Source: Nymphaea colorata
Taxonomy: Eukaryota; Streptophyta; Magnoliopsida; Nymphaeales; Nymphaeaceae
DNA length: 64,000 nt
Assembly (NCBI RefSeq): GCF_008831285.2
Contig: NC_045143.1
Location: forward strand, 24,118,302 to 24,182,301
Direction: 5' to 3'
A model generated the notes under the pieces. That model did not search any database and was not told the origin of the DNA. It saw nothing but the letters and a program-made list of their open reading frames with translations. Positions 22,601 to 32,762 of this stretch are shown one piece after another (position 1 is the first letter of the stretch; every line of letters starts with the position of its first letter). A program made the position numbers and the translations under genes.

Positions 22601-23356
22601 TGTGGCAAGGGTAATTTTTTTATTATCATTATTAATTATTGCTATTACTATAATCTATACACTCTACACTCTACACTATATGCATAAATTATATATGTAT
22701 ATTATATATTACATATTTATAACTTATAAATTTATAATCTATTGTGTATATGAATATAAGTATCACACTTTAACATGCTTACAAAATACAAACATCATAT
22801 GCTGCTTATCTGCAACTCGGCATATGAAAAAATATAACAGGAATTAGGAAACTAAAAAATAACATGCTACACAAAATATAATGAAATATAAGTTAATAAT
22901 AGGAAATAAGACATCTGTCATCTAGTGCTAAGTTAATAAGTAATAACATGCTTACAAAGTACAAAGTTACAACTTACAACTTACAAAGTATTTGGAGGCT
23001 GCAATTTAGAAAAACATCAAAATAGGACACGGAAAAACAGCAAATATAAGTTAACAGGAAACTAAAAAATAATTGATGCTACACAAGTAAACAAGTAAAT
23101 AATTGATGCTTCAATGAAACAAACAGAAACCCACACATGGGTGGAAACCCTCTTCTTTTAACTTAAAAAAAATTAAAAATAAAAAATATCAAAAGAAGCA
23201 CAACACTAGTCTTGATGCGAGTTGGGTGCATGTCCAAAATGAACGAAAATGGTCGGCTGCGGCTGACCACACCCAACTCTTGTTGACTTTTTTTGGGTGC
23301 GAATCTAGGCCGCACTCGTGTCGGTATCCAGGTCACAAAGGTAGCTAGCTGTTTTC

Positions 23357-23391
<35 letters not shown>

Positions 23392-26300
23392 CAACTCACT
23401 CATGAGAGCCTTTTGATCCACCATGATGGATGGTTGAGAGAAAAACAAGGATCAAAAGGTCTGAGCTATTACTAAATGATTGAAATGTTCATCACATTTT
23501 TCTCCTTGTTTTTCTCTTAACTGTTTATCACAATAGATCAGATGGTCGTCATGAGTGAGTTGGATGAGTCAGGATAGCCAGAGTCTCTATTTAATTTCCC
23601 TCTCTCTCTTTCTCTCTTTAATATATAATATGTATATTGCTGCACCTGCACCCAAGTTCTTCTAAATGTGCCACATCGACATCCATGTGACATGGATTAA
23701 CTTATGTAGTTGTTTAGCATGACTACAGCTAGTAAAAATAAAACTATGGGGGAGTATTTGGTAATTTTATATTTAAGACTTATGGGCTATGTCACATAGG
23801 TACGGGTGCGGGTACGGGTACGAATCATTTTCCAAAAAACTTGGGTGCGGGGGTACAGCCGTACACACACATATATATATAAACAAATATATATATATAT
23901 ATATCAAAAAAATTACAAACAAAATAGCATATTCATAAATCATTAAATCATGATCCAAAATTTGTAGATACTAAGAATTTCAAGACAAAAAATCTGTCAT
24001 TTGGGAGTTCCAAGGGGCGAAAAGGCAAGGAATGAGAGGGGCAAGGGGGGGGAAAGGTGAGAGGATAAGAAAGGCAAGAGGGGTCAAAGGGGCGAGAAGG
24101 CAAGGGACGAGAGGGGTGAGGCAAGAGGGCAAAGGCATCGTGCTAGAGAGAGGGAAAAAATGGTTTTTTAAAACATGCAATGGACGATTTTGGACTCGGT
24201 CAACTTTGATCGAGTCTGAAAATGGTCGGATTCGACCTTGGGTACTTTGACCGTACCCGACACGATCAACGCCGCACCCAGGCCGTACCCGACGCCGTAC
24301 CCGTACCGGTGTCGTACCGGTACGGTACTGGTGCTTCTCCTTTGGAGCAGTACCCGTGTTACATAGCTTATGGGTATACAAATATCATTCTCAGCCCTTT
24401 TGGGTGAGGTTTCCCTTGGTATTAATAAGAAAGTTTGTTTTACTAGGGAAAATCTCAACAAAATTTTTTGGAAATCTAAAAAATTATGAAATTATCAATT
24501 TTTAATTTTCATAAAAAACATTGGTAAAATTTCAAAAAAATGATTCAATGCAGAAATAAACCCACTAGCACATTTTTGTTTTGGTGATATTTTCAAAATA
24601 TTGCAATTTTTTTAGTTTTTTTTTAAATTTTTTCCACGATACATTTAAAAAAAAAATTGTGTGAGCATAGTCACAAATGTCAGTGATATTTTGAAAGTCT
24701 CATGATTTTATCCCTGATAAGGAAAATACTGGTATTATCAAGAAAATATCACAATATGTTTAAATTATGGCCAAAAGAAGACCATGATCTCATTGTGATA
24801 AAATTCATTACTGTTCCATTTTCTCCAAAGTTATGGCATGGGATACTCGTAGAACCTGCTAACTTGGACATTTGTTCAAGTCATTTCCTGGTATTAAGCT
24901 ATGAGCTATCTATTAAGCTTGTCACAGTATTTGATTGTTTGTTTGGTTTCATAATTTCATTAAATTGCTATATGTTCTTTTGCAAAAAATACTTTGTTGT
25001 AACCTGTAATGAAATTATGTTTGAACCAAATTCTGACTCTTACATTACATCTACTAGGTTAATCATCATGCAACTCTCTTATAGAGAGAGAGAGAGAGAG
25101 ACTGGTTGGTGGTAGACATTTAGATGCTAGATGGATAGAGAATAATCTCATTCCTTGATCTTTTCCAAATCGACGGTTGAAAGAAGAACAAGGAGAAAAA
25201 AGTGATGGATATTTTTGTCATCTAGTATTAGTTCATGCCTATTTCTCCTTATTTTTCTCTTAACCACCGATCTGGAAAAGATCATGGCCTGAGATTAGTC
25301 TGATTACAAACTATTTGATCACCATGATTGATGGTACATAAGGTTCCACATGCAAAGTTTTTTTTTTTAAAAAAAAGTGAATGAAAATTAGTACTTTGAA
25401 AATTGACTTCAGATGTGACACCTTGTGAATCTTTAAGTGAACTTCACGATGCTAACTTCCTAAACCTTTTGATAATTAGAAGAAGATATCCTACTATTTG
25501 TTAAGTGGATTTGGTGGTTTATTAGCTACACCTATTTGTTAGTTCTTATTTTTTGGTTCTTTGATTGCTCTTGAATTGAATCATGTAAATTCAGAAATAT
25601 AATTAACAGCATGTGATAGAGATGTAAAATAGCTTTTAGTGCTATTATCATAGGCATCAATGTCTCATCGATAATGCAAACTAGTTTGTTATGATCATGC
25701 TCTCCCTCGTTAAATGCTGGTCCATGTGAATAACTTAGCTTGATTTCTGATGTGAATCAGCCTTCTTGTGTGGTCTACTGTGGGGACCAAACATGATATC
25801 TTAACTTTTGGCATCATGAGGAATGTTTGTCAGATTGTACCATCTTTTGATTAAGAAATTTCTTTATTTGTTGTTGCAGTAAGGGGGCAATTTCTATAGG
25901 GTTGCCTCCATCTTGGGTGGATATTTCAGAAGAAATAACCATAGACATGCAACATGCAAAAGGAAAGTTTGTTCAATTAGCTAAGGCTCATGAAGGCGCC
26001 CTATTTGATGTTTTCAACAACAATCATCAACATGTGATTGAGGCTCTTACTCAAGAGATTACGCAGTTGCTGAAAAGATCTGAGCGAAATTTACAAAAGC
26101 TATCAGCTCATGGACATTCAGAAGATTCCAATGTCCGTAAAAATGTGCAGGTATGGACATTTATAATTGATAATGATGGTTTGTGCAGATGTTTCTGCAT
26201 AGCATTCACAAACGCACACAATTGTGTAGCCACACATGCATAAATGTTTCTGCACGTTCTTTACACACACATTTCATATATATGTACACGTATGAGTTTG

Positions 26301-27494
26301 TGTAAAAATTTTTGGTTCGCACAAAATTGCGTGGCTATTTCATTCCATCTTTTAACACTTTGTCAGATAATTTCATAAGCATTCTTCTTTAATCATTCTA
26401 TTCTAGCATTTTGTCAAGGCTTCTGTTGACACAAAAAATAAGATTTATTTCTGTTACGATGGGGGCTGTATGGTCATGCTTGTTTAAAAAAGTACACAGT
26501 TTTGTGTGCTGAAAAATTATATAACTCAAGGGTAATTTGGTACGATCAAATTTTGTATATTAAAGAAACTGTATCATTATTCATTGCTTATGCATAAAAT
26601 ACATTTAATTCTTTAATATGATAAAATTAATTGTACCAATTATCCTTAAGTTGCACAAATTTTCAACACCACAAATTTGTGTACTTAGGTGTACGTGAAG
26701 AAGGCCCATGCCTCAGCTTGGGAGCTATTTTCTTTATCCTATCCTCTGTCCTGGTAACTGTTAATGCCATGAGCAAGACAAAATAGAATTGATTGCTGAT
26801 GAATCTATTTTACGATTGTTACTGTATTCCTGAGGAGTAATCTCAGTCCAAATTGCAACTATGCAGCGTTCTCTTGCAACTGATCTTCAGAAGTTCTCAA
26901 TGGAATTTCGAAAGAAACAATCTTCTTATTTGAAAAGCCTCCGTCAGCAAAAAGAGGTTTGTTGCACGTTTTTTACTTTGTTATAACAGAAAGTCCAAGT
27001 TAGACAAATTATGAAGTTGTATGGTTTTCATCTTCTAAAAACACATTGATTTTTTTTTTTGTTGGCTTGCTTTTGTTAAGGGAAAGGATCAGCTTGACTT
27101 GGAGATCAGTTTGAACAACCACACATCTAGAGGGAAAGAAGATGGTTTCATTGATATGGTATGCTGTTTTTTAAGCATCTAAGTGCTTAAACCCTTGGCT
27201 GTTGAGAAAGAATCTTTATTTTCTTAAGGTTGTGTACTTGATGTCACATACTCTGGTTGTCAACTCTGACCATGAGTGTGTGTTAGCATATGAGCTTCAG
27301 CTGTTTGTATTCATTTTGGAAACCAATTTTAGCCGCCCACCGTGCACCTGTTCTTTGGAAGACATGCTAGTGTTGCAATGGAAGAAGAGGACTCAGATCT
27401 TCAATTTCTGGTATCTGCTTGTCACAACCAAGTAAACAGGTAGAACTGTACGGTGGCATAGGATAAATGTTTGGTTCCGGAGTTAACACTCCTA

Positions 27495-27544
<50 letters not shown>

Positions 27545-28271
27545 TATATTCTCCTTGGAAAGACAAAGCAGTAAATTTTACTCTTGAGGGTATGCTTGAA
27601 ATGTTACATGTTGCATTTGGCATATATTGCATTCGTTTATGACCACTAATTATGGCATAAAGAGATGATGAAGCTGAATCTCACTGTTTCTTTGACATGA
27701 CAGGGTTTTGACGAGCACCAAATATCAGGGATGCAGCAAAAAGAGGCTTTCACGGTTGAAAGGGAAAGAGAAATTAATCAGGTTTTTGTGTTCAGCCTTT
27801 GTTAATGTTACACTGGTGATGCTTTTATGATCTCACCAGGACCTGCAACAATTACAGGTTGTGCAGTCAGTAAACGAACTTGCTCAGATAATGAAAGACC
27901 TCTCTGTCCTTGTCATAGATCAGGTATAGCTGTATGTCTCTCAATTCTGAAATTGTTTATTTATTTCCCCCATTTCCAAGGCTAATCTATTTTCTTTGGA
28001 AAGGGAACTATCGTGGATCGCATTGACTACAACATCCAAAATGTTGCAGCCACAGTTGATGAAGGATTGAAACAATTGCAGAAGGTAAAAATCCATATTT
28101 TGCCTTGTTCTTTTGCCAAAACTTGTTTTCTGATAATATGTAAGACCTTTTTTATTGCCATAGGCTGAAAGAACACAGAGAAAAGGAGGCATGGTGATGT
28201 GCGCAACAGTTCTTGTAATCATGTGCTTCGTGATGCTGATCCTGCTAATTCTCAAGACTATACTATTCTGA
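16652..28271 (+). CDS. SYP4: SYP4-type Qa-SNARE syntaxin (TLG2/SYP41-42-43 family)
   Basis: A Qa-SNARE of the trans-Golgi network and early endosome; the family drives vesicle fusion in secretion and vacuolar sorting. Exons: 16652-16839, 25880-26150, 26867-26956, 27081-27158, 27704-27781, 27858-27923, 28004-28084 and 28164-28271 (TGA). They sum to 960 nt, 319 residues, close to Arabidopsis SYP41-43. All introns are GT-AG; only intron 1 splits a codon. Residues 1-10 (MATRNRTQQY) and 70-75 (GLPPSW) are family signatures. N-terminal helices span about 76-190. The SNARE motif spans about 222-284, with the zero-layer Gln at 257, the last codon of exon 6. The membrane anchor is 294-314, leaving a five-residue luminal tail (KTILF). 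The start is the only ATG giving the conserved N-terminus. No frame breaks are seen, so it is probably functional. Which paralogue it matches is not decided. The gene structure is predicted from sequence alone. Confidence 0.95.
19115..21230 (-). pseudogene. Degenerate hAT transposase
   Basis: Read on the minus strand, the domains are in hAT order. A BED zinc finger lies at about 21215-21050 (LTCNYCKEQYSRG, then HLAGIQ and IACRSAS). A DUF659 block lies at about 20745-20580 (PPNSEIVRTRLLDNAKED, then TGCTIICDVWKD). The middle blocks ATHCTDLMFEDIDNME and FIYNKQQVLDIMR lie at about 20345-20225. The C-terminal dimerisation region lies at about 19510-19430 (MFGSSVPMLQGVAIKILS, then CERNWSTY), with RLIDLVFTRMYLHLQ near 19360-19310. 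At least three frameshifts or stops break it. The family cuts and pastes DNA, leaving 8-bp duplications. Element ends were not located. Confidence 0.85.
22530..23694. mobile_element. Non-autonomous DNA element with CTATGTGACA-type ends
   Basis: The left end reads CTATGTGACATAGGTGC followed by GTGCGGATGCAGGTGCC. The right end is an imperfect inverted counterpart (CACCTGCACCC ... CATGTGACATGG). Both resemble the ends of the better-defined element at 23787-24366. I see no target duplication, so the boundaries are provisional. A MITE is nested at 23391-23563. Microsatellites (TA)n(CA)n lie at about 23357-23390. Confidence 0.45.
23391..23563. mobile_element. MITE, family A copy 1
   Basis: A 15-bp perfect terminal inverted repeat (CCAACTCACTCATGA left, its complement right) encloses 173 bp. 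Inside, the arms continue as imperfect inverted repeats ending in GAGAAAAACAAGGA, so the unit can fold into a long hairpin. No coding capacity. It shares its inner arm sequence with the unit at 25143-25297. Confidence 0.7.
23787..24366. mobile_element. 580-bp hAT-like non-autonomous element with 8-bp TSD
   Basis: Termini are CTATGTCACATAGGTAC at the left and the complement of CTATGTAACACGGGTAC at the right. They are flanked by identical 8-bp direct repeats CTTATGGG (23779-23786 and 24367-24374). An 8-bp duplication is the hAT signature. Just inside both ends are degenerate GGTACGGGTGCGGG-type repeats. There is no transposase. A purine-rich GAGGGGCAAGGGG stretch fills 24010-24170. Confidence 0.75.
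25143..25297. mobile_element. MITE, family A copy 2
   Basis: Imperfect terminal inverted repeats begin TAATCTCA and continue through TTGATCTTTTCCAAATCG and AGAACAAGGAGAAAAA, mirrored on the right side by TTTCTCCTTATTTTTCTC and GATCTGGAAAAGATCA. The length is about 155 bp. It shares the AACAAGGAGAAAAA core and layout with the copy at 23391. Confidence 0.65.
27497..27544. repeat. (AT)n microsatellite in syntaxin intron 4
   Basis: About 24 AT units. It lies well inside the intron, about 160 bp from the exon 5 acceptor. Confidence 0.9.
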
Positions 28272-28611
28272 TTCAAATAGTTCCATTTTAATTTCGGCTC
28301 CCTGCAAGCCTGTAATTGCAGCTTCATATATCATAAATGCTCAGTGCGGTGGTTGTCTGCATATTTTACTGGAAAGTATTGGGTAGTACGACCGTCCAGG
28401 TTATTAGCACAGTGAGTGTAGCGACTGGTGCAAGGAAAAGCTGTGACAAGGTTCAGGATTTTTGTTGGATTGCACTTTTGTTGTCTGAGGGGTTAAGGCG
28501 GGGATTTTGTATTCCCATGGGTTTTTTGGAGTCCACCCTCGGCTTCTTTTACTGTATTCTTACACACTGAGTTTTTTATAGCATGATTCATTTTTTAGCC
28601 ACTTCATGTGC

Positions 28612-28617
28612 AATAAA
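28612..28617 (+). promoter_or_regulatory. Candidate poly(A) signal of the syntaxin gene
   Basis: AATAAA lies 341 bases after the TGA, at the end of a T-rich 3' region, a plausible near-upstream element for cleavage a short way downstream. This is a motif match only. Confidence 0.45.
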
Positions 28618-30654
28618 AAAATTGAGTTTCTGTTTAGCTCCTCCTCTGTCGTGTGTGTGCGTGAGCAAATGAGCTTAGGCTTCATTTGCTTTTGAAGAAT
28701 ATTCATTAAATGAAACTGTTAGAACTGTGACTGCATCTTTGTCCGATGGTACTTTTGCATTTCCAATTTTTGGGTTGTAGCTGGAATGCAGCTTGGATAA
28801 ATTGAAAAGCGTGGTTGGTGACATGCCTTTAGACTGATAAGTAAGTTGGCCATGGCCTGAAAATCAGTTTAAATAGAATACTTTATCGTGCTTATGTGCT
28901 CGAATTACGGAACCCAAGATTGTATAGCTACTGTTTTAGCACATACGCAATACAGGGCACAGGCCAAGAGAGTGCTGAGAGCGGCTAGGAGAACGATGTC
29001 CGCATGTCAGCTTTCACAATGTCTCTGTCTAGGTTGGATCACAGTTAAGCAAAGCTGGAACACGAGCTTAACTTGTCTGTCAAATGAGTTGGATTCCGCT
29101 CGAGCCAAAGGATGAATGTTATTTAGTTAAACGAGTCAAGTTCAAAAAAATAAGAGACGAGCTGGGTTTGGCTTGTCATGGTGCACGCACACACACACAT
29201 ATGGCAGAGCACACTTGGTGCTATAGTGGTTGTTTCATGGTAGGTTTTCTTCAAAACCCGCTATGTGCTCTTTAGTACATATTTTAAAGGGTAAAACATC
29301 AGCTAGACTAGAGGTTAGCCACGAAAGTTCAAGCTTTCTTAACCTTATCGCACCGACCTTGACTCAATTTTGATCTCAGTTCAACTCGAGCCTTCTAACA
29401 CTTTGCGAGGTTCAAGCGACCATAACTTTGCTGTTTATGCAGTGCCCCTGCCTTTATCTACATGGAATTCTTCCCATTGATAGATGCTATAAACATTCAC
29501 CTCCAAGTTGCATATTTGCTGTATGATAGTAACTTGGGCTTACGTGAGTACTAACATTCATAGGAGTTGAACTGTAATTACCTACACTGATGTTCAAGGT
29601 CATGCTAACTGATTTACATGAGACAAAAGTTTGAGACACATAAAGATGAATCTTCATTGGCCACATGAATGTTGCTGTTTGGAGGAGTTTATTACTTGGG
29701 ATGTGTGTACTCATTACCATATCAACGTTATGATACTTACTTGGATTTGAATTCAGATTTGAATACGAAAAGCAAACAAAGCTTTATACCATACCTGAAT
29801 GTAAATTAACAATCTGAATCCGATCTGAATCCAATTTTTAAATTCACAATCATACCGAATTCTAGTTTTTGTAGCACTACATTATGTTAATAACTGACTT
29901 GCAAAATGGATGGTTATTAAATAGCGGATATTTAATTCAAACTAAGTCTGAATCTGATTGGATATTTGTTCAAACCCAAATTCGGATCCATTTCCAACCG
30001 GGTGTCACTTTTTAGATCAGAATATCATCCCATTCCTTAATGGGATGTCAAATAAGCTTCCATATCAGATTTTTTTGGGGAAGCGGTTCAGTCAGATCTC
30101 CTATTAGAATCACATTTATTGACATCTCTATATAGATGAACATGTACTATAATTTTGTGTGTGGCTGAAATAGCTAAGGTCTTCGTTTTCTTTCAAGATG
30201 CGTCAATATTCATCCTTGAGTAGCGGTGAAAGCCTCCCTTTTTACTGGCTCATGAAGTTTCTAGGGCTTGCTAGAGCTCGAATACAGCATAAAATTAGAG
30301 AGGGCTTTTTCAAATTTACATTATACTACCAAAATTAATTCAATTAGTGGTTTATACTTATACAAATACACAACAAAAAAACTATACACAAAAATTCAAG
30401 GGCCCAAGCTGCCTGATGCACTCTTTTAGAAGCCCATCCAAATGAGAATAAAACCTCCGATTCCTTTTGAAGACGCAATTTCCATGTTCCTTTTCTTATG
30501 GAGAAGCTTCGGATGAACAATGACATCCTAAAATTCCGCCCCAATGGTATTCTTGAATAACTTCAATGCCTTCTTTTGCTTTCTATTCTGCAACCATACC
30601 CGACTGCATTTATAACTGCAACCTCATACTTAAGATTTCCATTTGCTTCCATGA
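28618..30654. other. Intergenic with degenerate repeat relics
   Basis: No gene is supported. Around 28990-29420 there are weak GAGCTTAACTTG/CTCGAGCC motifs like an old GAGCTC-family copy. Around 29740-30080 there are degenerate GAATCTGAATCCGATC motifs like those at 31412-31806. Confidence 0.4.
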
Positions 30655-30840
30655 AGGGGTAGAGCCAGAACTTTTTCATGAGGGGTCAAATTAAAGTTTT
30701 TAATTTTGACAAGAGCCAAAATATCATTTTTCAAAATTTTTATATATGACAACTGAATTTTCTAAAATTTACATGCAAACTTCTTAATTTTTTTTTTTGA
30801 GGGGGGCGAGGGCCCCCTTGGCTCCGCCCCTCCTTCCATG
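30655..30840. repeat. Dispersed repeat ending GGCTCCGCCCCTCC
   Basis: The block contains TTTTTCAAAATTTTTATATATGAC, an ACATG-containing T-rich stretch, then a poly-T followed by GGGGGGCGAGGGCCCCCTTGG. A related copy lies at about 43480-43610 with the same order of blocks. Sequences ending in TTGGCTCCGCCCCT are common in plant genomes. The parent element is not identified here. Confidence 0.5.
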
Positions 30841-30895
30841 GACCTGCTCTATTAATTAACTCCACCACTAATATAATGACAATTCCCATTCTTTG

Positions 30896-31063
30896 GGCGT
30901 TTGATATACCCAATGAAAATACTCATTTTTTAAGAAATTGGAATTGTTAAACAAACGGAAACGAAGTATTTTGTTTTTGGAATTAGGAAACTGAAACCCA
31001 TAATTTTGGTTCCATTCTACTGAAATTTTTATTCTTGAACCAAAATTCCAACCATCAAACGCC
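30896..31063. mobile_element. MITE with GGCGTTTGAT termini
   Basis: A 10-bp perfect terminal inverted repeat, GGCGTTTGAT at the left and ATCAAACGCC at the right, encloses 168 bp. The inner arms are also partly complementary (GGAATTG, TTTTGGTTCC). No coding capacity and no clear target duplication. The termini resemble PIF/Harbinger or hAT MITEs. Confidence 0.55.
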
Positions 31064-31411
31064 ATTGTTTTCCTATGTGAGAAAACATAAGGATGGTCTA
31101 TCAACAAAATTGGTTTAAACTAATCTGGCGGCAGTTCACAATGACGCTTGCTATGGCTGCGGTGATCATGATCAGAGCACACGTAAAAGAAGTTTCTTAC
31201 GAGCACTAACTGCATATGCCGACAAGCCATTTGATTTTGCCTAAAGAAGAATATAACGGGAAAGACTCCTTTTAACCCGAAGTTATAAAAGTGAACAAAA
31301 GCAAGACAACTAACCGTATCTTGTTATGTCGAAGTTCAACAAATATTGAAAAGGAAGTTACTTGGAAGGTGACAAATAGCAAGCAGAATTACTGAGGTCG
31401 CCCTTGTATCA

Positions 31412-31806
31412 AGGGATGTCAATGGATCATATTTAGTTTTCTTGGATATCTATATATTCAGATTCTAATTCATAAGTGAATTCGGATAAAAAAAATTATA
31501 GATCATATCCAAACCCGAAATCTGAATTCATAATGACTTTTAGATTAGCATTTGAATAAGAATCTGACTTGTAAATCGAATTCCAACCATATTATAGACA
31601 TTTGAGTATAGGATAATTATTGAAAACTTCATCTGATCCATATTCGAATCTGAATCTGAATCCGCTCAATATTTACTTAAATTCGAATCCGGTCAGATGT
31701 CATTTTTATGTCCAAATCTGATCTGAATTCTTAATCGGATATCAATTGTTTTTTAATATCCAATTTATTATACAGTTCAGTGGGATATCGATCTATTAGC
31801 GTCCCT
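31412..31806. mobile_element. Non-autonomous element with GAATCTGAATCC subrepeats
   Basis: The left end AGGGATGTCAATGGATC and the right end (reverse complement AGGGACGCTAATAGATCG) form an imperfect terminal inverted repeat. The interior repeats ATCTGAATCTGAATCCG-like words on both strands. No target duplication was found, so the boundaries are provisional. Confidence 0.45.
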
Positions 31807-32375
31807 ATTTCCATGCACTTTCAATATTGGCAATAAAATCCATTAGCAGGACCTATTTCCATGGATTTAGCTATTAAGAAGGGCAAAGGAAATTAGAATA
31901 TCCAGCACGTCATCAATGTAGTCCAGGATATATTCGTCACATCTATTACATTTATACAGGAAAAAGAGGCAAACAAAGTGGTCTAAATAAACAACACCAT
32001 CAATAGACTAGAAAACATGTACAAGAAAACCAAAAGGGGGCATTGTTACGAAAGTAGAATAGTTATAACCTTTAACCAATGACGGAGAATATCATTCATG
32101 GCAATCAAGGGAAAGGTACAATGAATGCTTCTGAATATTATTGTCATTTTTTTCCTTCTAACCCATACATAAACCATGAAGGAAGGCCATCAAATTTATC
32201 ATCCATATGCAAATGGTAACAATCTGAAGGTTGTAAAATCATCATTCCAATCATGCAATGACCAAGAATTAATTCTTCCACATTCAACTATTAAAATGCA
32301 TGCAATCTCTATCAGTCACTCGTTTGTGCTTACCTTATTTATTTTTTGCTCCATAACAATAATCCATGAATCCCA

Positions 32376-32762
32376 TTAGTACTATTATGTACTTGTGATT
32401 AAATCTTTATAGATTGTACAAATAATAGAGTTAATTATAGTTCATATCATTACATATTTGTAATTATACTCATTTAAATGAATCTCTATAGATGTAATTG
32501 TAAGTTAAACTCATTGAAAGAACCATAATTGTGCAAACGATGGATCTAAATGTAGTTCATATCACTACATACTTGTGATTATGTTGATTTAAATAAAAGC
32601 TTATAGACATAATTACAAGTTAAATTCATTAAATAAACTATAATTGAGTAAATGAAAAAGTTAAATCTCATTCGTATCATTAAGTAATAGTAATTATAAT
32701 TTAAATAAATTTTTATATATGTAATTGCAAGTTCAACTCATTAGATGAACTATAATAATGCA
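32376..32762. repeat. Tandem repeat of about 115 bp, four partial copies
   Basis: Units begin near 32390, 32476, 32592 and 32705. Each contains TCTTTATAGA.GTAATTG.AAGTTAAACTCATT, then a block of the form AGTTCATATCATTACATA.TTGTGATTAT. Copies are diverged. A single related unit occurs at about 49263-49325. Downstream (32763-34870) I see no supported gene. Confidence 0.7.

Larger units (their letters stand above)
16840..25879 (+). other. Intron 1 of the syntaxin gene (9,040 bp)
   Basis: The donor is GTTAGT after the codon fragment AG; the acceptor is TTGTTGCAG, and the joined codon is Ser. Joining restores the family-conserved sequence leading into GLPPSWVD. The other six introns are 76-716 bp. 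The intron holds a minus-strand hAT transposase remnant, at least three further DNA elements, two MITEs, and AT-rich stretches (16970-18480 and 24380-25100) in which I see nothing else. Confidence 0.9.
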
